DNA of 9,547 nt, from the NCBI GenBank assembly GCA_001303885.1, contig LJUE01000057.1:1-9547 (forward strand). Reading direction: 5' to 3'. Below, in pieces: positions 6,576 through 9,547 of this stretch. Position 1 is the stretch's first letter; each line of letters opens with the position of its first letter. Source of the stretch: Planctomycetes bacterium SM23_32. Lineage in GTDB: Bacteria; Planctomycetota; Brocadiia; SM23-32. A program made the translations under genes and the position numbers. The notes beneath the pieces were generated by a model, which did no database searches, had not been told where the DNA came from, and saw only the letters and a program-made list of their open reading frames with translations.

Positions 6576-6992
6576 ATGGTCGAAACGCGAACGTTCGTGT
6601 TCAGCACCGAAGCCGAGATGGACGCGGTGGACGTGACCAAGGACGTCGCCGACATCCTGGCCGAGGTGCCCGTGTCGGACGGCATCGTGACCGTCTTCGT
6701 GCCGGGCTCCACGGGCGCACTGACCACCATGGAGTTCGAGCCCGGGCTGGTGAAGGACATGCAGGAGCTGTTCGAGAAGCTGGCTCCGCAGGACCATTAC
6801 TACCACCACGAAGAGCGCTGGCACGACAAGAACGGGCACAGCCACGTGCGGGCGAGCCTGATCGGCCCGTCGGTCACCGTACCGTTCCGGGACAACCGGC
6901 TCATGCTGGGCACATGGCAGCAGATCGTCTTCTTCGACTTCGACGTGCGGGCGCGGGAGCGGGAGCTCTTCGTGCAGATCATCGGCGAGTGA
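6576..6992 (+). CDS. yjbQ: YjbQ/UPF0047 family (secondary thiamine-phosphate synthase enzyme family)
   Basis: This encodes 138 residues, the normal family length. Landmarks are DGIVTVFVPGSTGALTTMEF (35-54), EPGLVKDM (55-62), YYHHEERWHDKNGHSHVRAS (75-94), IGPSVTVPF and LMLGTWQQIVFFDFD (109-123). UPF0047 members can complement thiamine-phosphate synthase mutants weakly, but their true physiological role is unresolved. Most members have a His in the HTTAAL motif; here it is Gly44-Ser-Thr, matching a variant subgroup with VPGST and NGHSHVRAS. The start is ATG 6576, with only a weak purine stretch (GGCGAGAG) upstream; homology begins within a few residues of it. The gene is divergent from pcm. A stem-loop follows its stop and a tRNA-Pro gene lies 46 bp downstream. 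Confidence 0.85.
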   Translation: MVETRTFVFSTEAEMDAVDVTKDVADILAEVPVSDGIVTVFVPGSTGALTTMEFEPGLVKDMQELFEKLAPQDHYYHHEERWHDKNGHSHVRASLIGPSVTVPFRDNRLMLGTWQQIVFFDFDVRARERELFVQIIGE

Positions 6993-6998
6993 GGGGGC

Positions 6999-7016
6999 GC
7001 GCCGAGGACTCGGCGC
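6999..7016 (+). terminator. Perfect 7-bp stem-loop right after yjbQ
   Basis: GCGCCGA (6999-7005) and TCGGCGC (7010-7016) form a perfect stem with a GGAC tetraloop, starting 6 bases past the yjbQ stop and 22 bases before the tRNA. There is no T-tract, so it may act as a weak terminator, as protection of the yjbQ 3' end, or as a boundary for tRNA processing. Confidence 0.35.
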
Positions 7017-7038
7017 ACTCGCAGCGGGCAAGGCAGGT

Positions 7039-7116
7039 CGGGGCGTAGCCCAGCCTGGATAGGGCGCCAGCATGGGGGGCTGGAGGTCGCGGGTTCAAAT
7101 CCCGCCGCCCCGACCA
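7039..7116 (+). tRNA. tRNA-Pro, anticodon GGG
   Basis: A complete cloverleaf with no mismatches: acceptor 7039-7045 with 7106-7112; D-stem GCCC/GGGC (7048-7051 with 7062-7065) around a 10-nt loop; anticodon stem CCAGC/GCTGG (7067-7071 with 7079-7083); loop ATGGGGG with anticodon GGG at 7074-7076 and G at position 37; 5-nt variable loop; T-stem GCGGG/CCCGC with loop TTCAAAT (7094-7100). The discriminator is A (7113) and CCA is encoded (7114-7116). The C1-G72 pair and G36-G37 agree with proline identity. It reads CCC and CCU codons. Confidence 0.97.
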
Positions 7117-7156
7117 TCCTCCTTCGCTCTTCGCTGACGCTCGGAGCTTCGGAGGA
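7117..7156. repeat. Hairpin 1 of a hairpin-rich segment after the tRNA
   Basis: TCCTCC (7117-7122) pairs with GGAGGA (7151-7156), then a symmetric 3x3 internal loop (TTC on both sides), then GCTC (7126-7129) pairs with GAGC (7144-7147). It begins on the base after the tRNA CCA end, so it could be the tRNA transcript's 3' trailer structure. There is no T-tract. The architecture is repeated at 7263-7296. Confidence 0.5.
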
Positions 7157-7250
7157 CAGGTCCTCTCTGCCCCTGCTGGGGTCGTGCTGGCGCCACGGCC
7201 GGAGCGGAGGAGATGGTCGCCCAGTTCTTCGAAGCTCCGAAGGAGCGAAG
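7122..7250. repeat. Nested long-range inverted repeat
   Basis: TCGGAGCTTCG (7141-7151) is a perfect inverted copy of CGAAGCTCCGA (7230-7240). Just outside, CTTCGCTC (7122-7129) is a perfect inverted copy of GAGCGAAG (7243-7250). The two arms are collinear, so they could form one long interrupted stem. The ~78-bp interior has more short palindromes: GAGGA/TCCTC (7152-7165), CCCC/GGGG (7170-7181) and CGTG/CACG (7183-7197). The segment looks like paired copies of a dispersed palindromic element. Confidence 0.5.
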
Positions 7251-7256
7251 TAGAAC
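7224..7256. repeat. Hairpin 2 of the hairpin-rich segment
   Basis: GTTCT (7224-7228) pairs with AGAAC (7252-7256) and GCTCC (7234-7238) pairs with GGAGC (7242-7246), separated by a 5x5 internal loop and closed by a GAA loop. It reuses bases of the nested inverted repeat, so the two structures are alternatives. Confidence 0.4.
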
Positions 7257-7262
7257 CGACCA

Positions 7263-7296
7263 CCCTCCGTCGCTCGCAGTGGCGAGCTGTGGAGGG
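7263..7296. repeat. Hairpin 3 of the hairpin-rich segment
   Basis: CCCTCC (7263-7268) pairs with GGAGGG (7291-7296); a symmetric 3x3 internal loop follows; then GCTCGC (7272-7277) pairs perfectly with GCGAGC (7282-7287) around AGTG. This is the same plan as hairpin 1 (6-bp outer stem, 3x3 loop, inner stem), although the primary sequence differs. It lies 55 bases before the GIY-YIG start. No T-tract follows. Confidence 0.5.
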
Positions 7297-7350
7297 GGGG
7301 AGCCCTGCGAACCCTTGCGCGGAGCGGGGCCGAATGAGAAGATACCCGCC

Positions 7351-7593
7351 GTGAAGTACGTCTTCCTCCTGCGAAGCGTCACTGATCCCGACAAACGTTA
7401 CGTGGGGATCACGTCGGACTTCCAATCGCGCCTGAGGCAGCACAACTCCAGCAGTTCCGCCCACACGAAGGAGTATCGGCCCTGGAAACCCGTCGTAGTG
7501 GTCCGCTTCGAGAATGACCAGAGGGCCGAAGCCTTCGAACAGTACCTGAAGTCTGGCTCCGGCCACGCCTTCGCCAGCCGCCACTTCTGGTAG
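7351..7593 (+). CDS. Small GIY-YIG nuclease domain protein
   Basis: This encodes 80 residues, essentially one GIY-YIG domain. KYVFLLRS (residues 2-9) corresponds to the GIY strand and RYVGITSD (16-23) to YIG. Arg27 in SRLRQHN is the catalytic arginine, and Glu63 in AEAFEQYLKSGSG is the metal-binding glutamate, followed by the common AFASRHFW tail. All key residues are present, so the domain is probably active. Stand-alone members of this type (UPF0213/YhbQ-like) are widespread and their roles are poorly known. GTG 7351 was chosen because the domain begins there. The frame is open upstream to 7213 but that part runs through palindromes and has no homology. The ribosome-binding site is weak (GAGAAG). 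It sits in a repeat-rich segment between a tRNA and a broken gene. Confidence 0.8.
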   Translation: MKYVFLLRSVTDPDKRYVGITSDFQSRLRQHNSSSSAHTKEYRPWKPVVVVRFENDQRAEAFEQYLKSGSGHAFASRHFW

Positions 7594-7697
7594 CCGCATC
7601 AGCAGACAACGGCCCCGCGCGCGATTCCTCCCCAAATCCCGCTGGGCAGCGCGGCGACCCATGCGGCGAAAAGCTCTAACCGTGTCCCGTCCGGCCG

Positions 7698-7729
7698 ACC
7701 ATTCCTTCGCGGCAACGCGAAGGAATGGT
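7698..7729. repeat. Perfect 14-bp stem with GCAA tetraloop
   Basis: The arms 7698-7711 and 7716-7729 are exact inverted copies, closed by GCAA, a GNRA-type tetraloop that is very stable in RNA. Neither strand has a T-tract after the stem, so a standard intrinsic terminator is unlikely. The inner CCTTCGCG/CGCGAAGG echoes the CTTCGCTC/GAGCGAAG elements on the other side of the GIY-YIG gene. Its perfection suggests selection or recent origin. Confidence 0.75.
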
Positions 7730-7832
7730 AGAGCAGGAGAGCAGTAGTAAGTAGAGAGTAGAGAACGGCCGAAGACCACGGCTTGGCCAAGGCGCGTCTC
7801 CACAGCCAGAGCCCCGCTCTCCTGCGGTCTAC
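7728..7832. repeat. Long-range inverted repeat with 2-nt bulge
   Basis: GTAGA plus GCAGGAGAGC (7728-7742) is an inverted copy of GCTCTCCTGC (7816-7825) plus TCTAC (7828-7832), interrupted only by GG at 7826-7827. The loop between the arms is 73 nt. The first arm abuts and slightly overlaps the GCAA-loop stem. It lies upstream of the broken four-helix-bundle gene; whether it is an element end or a regulatory structure cannot be told. Confidence 0.45.
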
Positions 7833-7873
7833 TGGTCCCCTGATCAGCTGCTCGGTCCGTGTGCAGCGATGCC

Positions 7874-8254
7874 ATGGCCTTCATGTTCGAGAAGCTCAAG
7901 GTCTACCAGAAGGCGGTGGACCTCGCCGACCAGCTCAACCGCGCCGCGCTCTCCGTCGCCGCCGACCTTGCCGAGAGCCTGCCCCGAGCGAAGTCGAGGG
8001 CGCAACGGCCGTTTCACCAAGGCCGACCGCAAGAGCTTCTTCGGCATCGCCGCGGTTCGGTCCAGGAATGCGTGCCGCTCCTGGAACTCGCCCGTCGGCG
8101 CGCGCTCTTGGACGACGCCCCGCACAGCAAGCTGAGGGGCGAGCTGGAGGAGATAGCCCGCATGCTCGGCGGCCTGATCCTACAGCGAGACGGGCGAGGC
8201 GGGCTTACGAGCCGTCTTCAGTTGCCGCTACGCTCGATTCGGACCGTGGAATGA
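7874..8254 (+). pseudogene. Four-helix-bundle protein (23S rRNA intervening-sequence protein family), disrupted
   Basis: The product would start MAFMFEKLKVYQKAVDLAD and continue QLNRAALSVAADLAE, hallmarks of the small four-helix-bundle family encoded in 23S rRNA intervening sequences and elsewhere. The frame is then lost. The family's NGRFTKADRKSFFGIA is encoded at 8004-8051 in the +1 frame. After it, RGSVQECVPLLELARRRALLDD and LEEIARMLGGLI return in the original frame. Two lesions explain this: about 25 extra bases near 7976-8000 and one missing C near 8050. They compensate, so a 126-residue frame stays open to 8254, but its middle ~25 residues are nonsense. Also, VDLAD joins directly to QLNRAALS where relatives have roughly 20 more residues, suggesting an in-frame deletion. 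Function of intact members is unknown; they form pentameric bundles. Confidence 0.65.
7976..8000. repeat. ~25-nt dispersed-repeat-like insertion
   Basis: The extra bases interrupting the four-helix-bundle gene contain CCCCGAGCGAAGTCGAGGG (7982-8000). It closely resembles the short repeat of core type CCTGAGCGAAGTCGAAGGG that recurs in many uncultivated bacterial genomes and yields tell-tale peptides such as PERSRG and SEVEG in one direction and LRSGQA in the other; all three can be read here. Exact boundaries are inferred from the frame break (GAG at 7973-7975 to AAC at 8004). Confidence 0.6.
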
Positions 8255-8269
8255 CCCGTTCTGGGGGGC

Positions 8270-8923
8270 TCAAGGAAGGCCACCCGACGCGAACAGCATG
8301 CCCACGAAGCCCTGGCCAGGGATGATCCCGTCGGACGCCGGCATCTCGCCGAGTTCCTCGTCAGGAGCCATCGGGAGCGTGCTGGCGGCGTTGAGTAAGC
8401 GGAAGCCTACCGCACCGGCTATGCTTAGCACTTCAAGGGAGGTGTAGAACCGGGCAGCCGAGTAGAACGGGTGGCCCTTTTTGCCTTTGCGCATGTAATC
8501 CTGGCCCCAGGCGCTGTCGGCGGGCACGAAGCCTACAAGCAGCCGGCCGTCCGGCCGCAGCACACGGGCGCACTCCTGCATCGCCCGGTCGTGATCGTCC
8601 AGGAAACACAGTGTGACCACCAGGAGGAGGCCCTCCTGGGAGGCGGTGCCGTAGGGCAGTTCCTCGGCAACGCCCTCAACTGCCCTGATGCCACGTGCCC
8701 TGGCCATCTCCAGCAAGGGCAGGGAAGGGTCGACACCTTCCCGAACGCCGAGGGCCTGGGCGAAGCGCCCGCTGCCCACACCTACCTCCACCCAGCCGGA
8801 TCGGTCCGCGGGCATCAGGCGCTCCAGGCATTGCACTTCGGCACGGAACAAAGCCGCACCGCGCTCAGAGTCGAACCACGCATCGTAATGGTCGGCCAAC
8901 TTGTCGAACACGGTCGTGGTCAT
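8270..8923 (-). CDS. Class I SAM-dependent methyltransferase (Methyltransf_11 type)
   Basis: This encodes 217 residues. The N-terminal FDKLADHYDAWFDSERG (6-22) is typical of small-molecule and quinone/lipid-type methyltransferases. Motif I is VEVGVGSGRFAQALG (45-59, Glu46 and Gly48-Gly50-Gly52), then GVDPSLPLLEMARARG with Asp in the acidic SAM-ribose position, then LLLVVTLCFLDD and ARVLRPDGRLLVGFV (motifs around strands 4-5). A C-terminal SAWGQDYMRKGKKGHPFYSAARFYT segment probably forms the substrate lid. The substrate cannot be deduced. ATG 8923 has GAGG 7 nt upstream, and the family homology starts at once. It begins 36 bp after the metallo-hydrolase stop on the same strand, so the two are probably co-transcribed. 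Its 3' end lies 15 bp from the convergent pseudogene. Confidence 0.85.
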   Translation of the reverse strand: MTTTVFDKLADHYDAWFDSERGAALFRAEVQCLERLMPADRSGWVEVGVGSGRFAQALGVREGVDPSLPLLEMARARGIRAVEGVAEELPYGTASQEGLLLVVTLCFLDDHDRAMQECARVLRPDGRLLVGFVPADSAWGQDYMRKGKKGHPFYSAARFYTSLEVLSIAGAVGFRLLNAASTLPMAPDEELGEMPASDGIIPGQGFVGMLFASGGLP

Positions 8924-8959
8924 CTCGCTGCCTCATCTGCCGTGCTTGGACGCTCCGTT

Positions 8960-9547
8960 TCACCCAGCTCCCACGACACGGAAGCTCAATCGCGCGCCCA
9001 CGCCGATGTCCAGGTAGTCGTCTCCGAACGCCTCCCGCATCGCCTCCCTTGCAGCATCGCCCGAGCAATGGCTGGGACCGACATGGCGCACGCCCAAATC
9101 CATTAAGTCATGGATGGCTCTCCCGATCTCCGGCTGATCCATCCTCGCCATGTGGAATCCGCCGAGCACCGCGTGGATCTGCCCGCCTGAGGCACGCTGC
9201 GCGGATCGGGCCAGTTGCACTACGCCGGGGTGTGCGCATCCTGTAACGACCACGACGCCCTCGGCGGTCTCGACGTAGAGCGCCTGCTCGACCAACGGCC
9301 GCTCAAGCACGTCGGTAGTCCGTACATGAGGGATAACCTGGTGCGCCTGTGTCGTCTCCGCCACCGCGCGCGCTCTGGTTTGCACGTCCCGTAGGAAGCT
9401 CGATGAGAACGCCGCCGGCGCGTAGACGGCCATCTCGGGATTGGCCGCCAGCACGGTGTCGAGCCCGCCTATGTGATCCCAGTGCATGTGAGAAAGGACT
9501 GCCGCTTCGATCTGCGCAGGGCCGATCCCCAAGTCATCCATGTTCTC
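8960..9547 (-). CDS. Metallo-beta-lactamase-fold hydrolase, COG1237-like (5' end outside window)
   Basis: The minus-strand frame is open to the window edge, with E-N before the first visible Met (ATG 9541). Since relatives have ENM-x-LGI inside a longer protein, the real start lies beyond 9547. Of 195 visible residues, SHMHWDHIGGL gives the HxHxDH metal site (residues 20-25), VVVTGCAHPGVVQLAR supplies the next His, and LGGFHM and PSHCSGDAA follow. This set matches the COG1237 group, which includes homologs of the 7,8-dihydropterin-6-methyl-aminobenzene-phosphate (RFAP) synthase of methanopterin biosynthesis. The group is broad, so pterin chemistry is only one possibility. The N-terminal strand with the DxG entry to the fold is missing from view. 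It is upstream of the methyltransferase by 36 bp. Confidence 0.85.
   Translation of the reverse strand, partial: ENMDDLGIGPAQIEAAVLSHMHWDHIGGLDTVLAANPEMAVYAPAAFSSSFLRDVQTRARAVAETTQAHQVIPHVRTTDVLERPLVEQALYVETAEGVVVVTGCAHPGVVQLARSAQRASGGQIHAVLGGFHMARMDQPEIGRAIHDLMDLGVRHVGPSHCSGDAAREAMREAFGDDYLDIGVGARLSFRVVGAG

Larger units (their letters stand above)
7594..7873. other. Gene-free segment with palindromes
   Basis: No convincing coding sequence is seen on either strand across these 280 bp. The open frames that cross it are antisense to neighbours or to the tRNA. It holds a perfect 14-bp stem (7698-7729) and a longer-range inverted repeat (7728-7832), with a purine-rich, GTAG-repetitive patch at 7730-7765 between the arms. 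No promoter can be called with confidence. Confidence 0.6.

Noticed and set aside
6486..7073. Upstream extension of the pcm frame, 422 codons in total
   Set aside because: It is antisense to yjbQ and runs through the tRNA; PIMT homology begins only near 6485 and a promoter lies between.
7117..7830. Possible CRISPR array among the repeats
   Set aside because: Repeats are inverted, unequal and irregularly spaced; there are no direct repeats with uniform spacers and no cas genes.
6800..7899. Minus-strand frames reading GFEPATSS and DLNPRPPAP opposite the tRNA
   Set aside because: These peptides are the familiar false translations of a tRNA gene's T-arm and anticodon region; the tRNA-Pro cloverleaf explains them fully.
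7783..8325. Plus-strand open frame of 180 codons across the pseudogene
   Set aside because: Arg/Pro-rich translation with a PSEVEG peptide from the inserted repeat; it is an out-of-frame reading of the four-helix-bundle gene.
8471..9106. Plus-strand open frame opposite the methyltransferase and metallo-hydrolase
   Set aside because: Antisense to two genes with clear catalytic motifs; no domain of its own.

Overview
The window is high-GC bacterial DNA with densely packed genes on both strands. A uroporphyrinogen-decarboxylase-fold protein of the 'trimethylamine corrinoid protein 2' type, a DUF89/ARMT1-type protein and a COG1237-type metallo-hydrolase together suggest an uncultivated Planctomycetota-like or related lineage. 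This is an inference from gene content only; nothing in the window fixes the phylum.

Layout. (1) 1-1863, + strand: the 3' end of a polysaccharide deacetylase overlaps (ATGA) an FAD-dependent UDP-galactopyranose-mutase-like oxidoreductase, as in a cell-surface polysaccharide operon. (2) 2001-4065: a UROD-like protein (-) and a DUF89 putative damage-control phosphatase (+) diverge from a 124-bp region. (3) 4100-6485, - strand: three protein-quality genes lie in tandem and are transcribed pcm, msrA, cnoX: isoaspartyl methyltransferase, methionine sulfoxide reductase A, and a thioredoxin-TPR chaperedoxin. An intrinsic terminator separates msrA from cnoX. (4) 6576-6992, + strand: a YjbQ-family protein diverges from pcm. 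(5) 7039-7116: a complete tRNA-Pro(GGG). (6) 7117-8254: an accessory-looking stretch containing a hairpin-rich segment, a small GIY-YIG nuclease gene, a gene-free segment with a perfect 14-bp GCAA-loop stem, and a broken four-helix-bundle (23S rRNA intervening-sequence type) gene. That gene carries what looks like a ~25-nt dispersed-repeat insertion. (7) 8270-9547, - strand: a metallo-beta-lactamase-fold hydrolase, cut by the window edge, is followed 36 bp later by a class I SAM methyltransferase.

How the genes work together. The central block looks like a damage-repair neighbourhood. PIMT repairs isoaspartyl residues, MsrA repairs oxidised methionine, the CnoX-like protein holds and reduces oxidatively stressed proteins, and DUF89 proteins are thought to clear damaged phosphometabolites. 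The segment after the tRNA is the least ordinary part of the window. Its palindromes, GIY-YIG gene and repeat-disrupted gene are not explained by the surrounding housekeeping genes. I did not find a clearly new defence or biosynthetic system.
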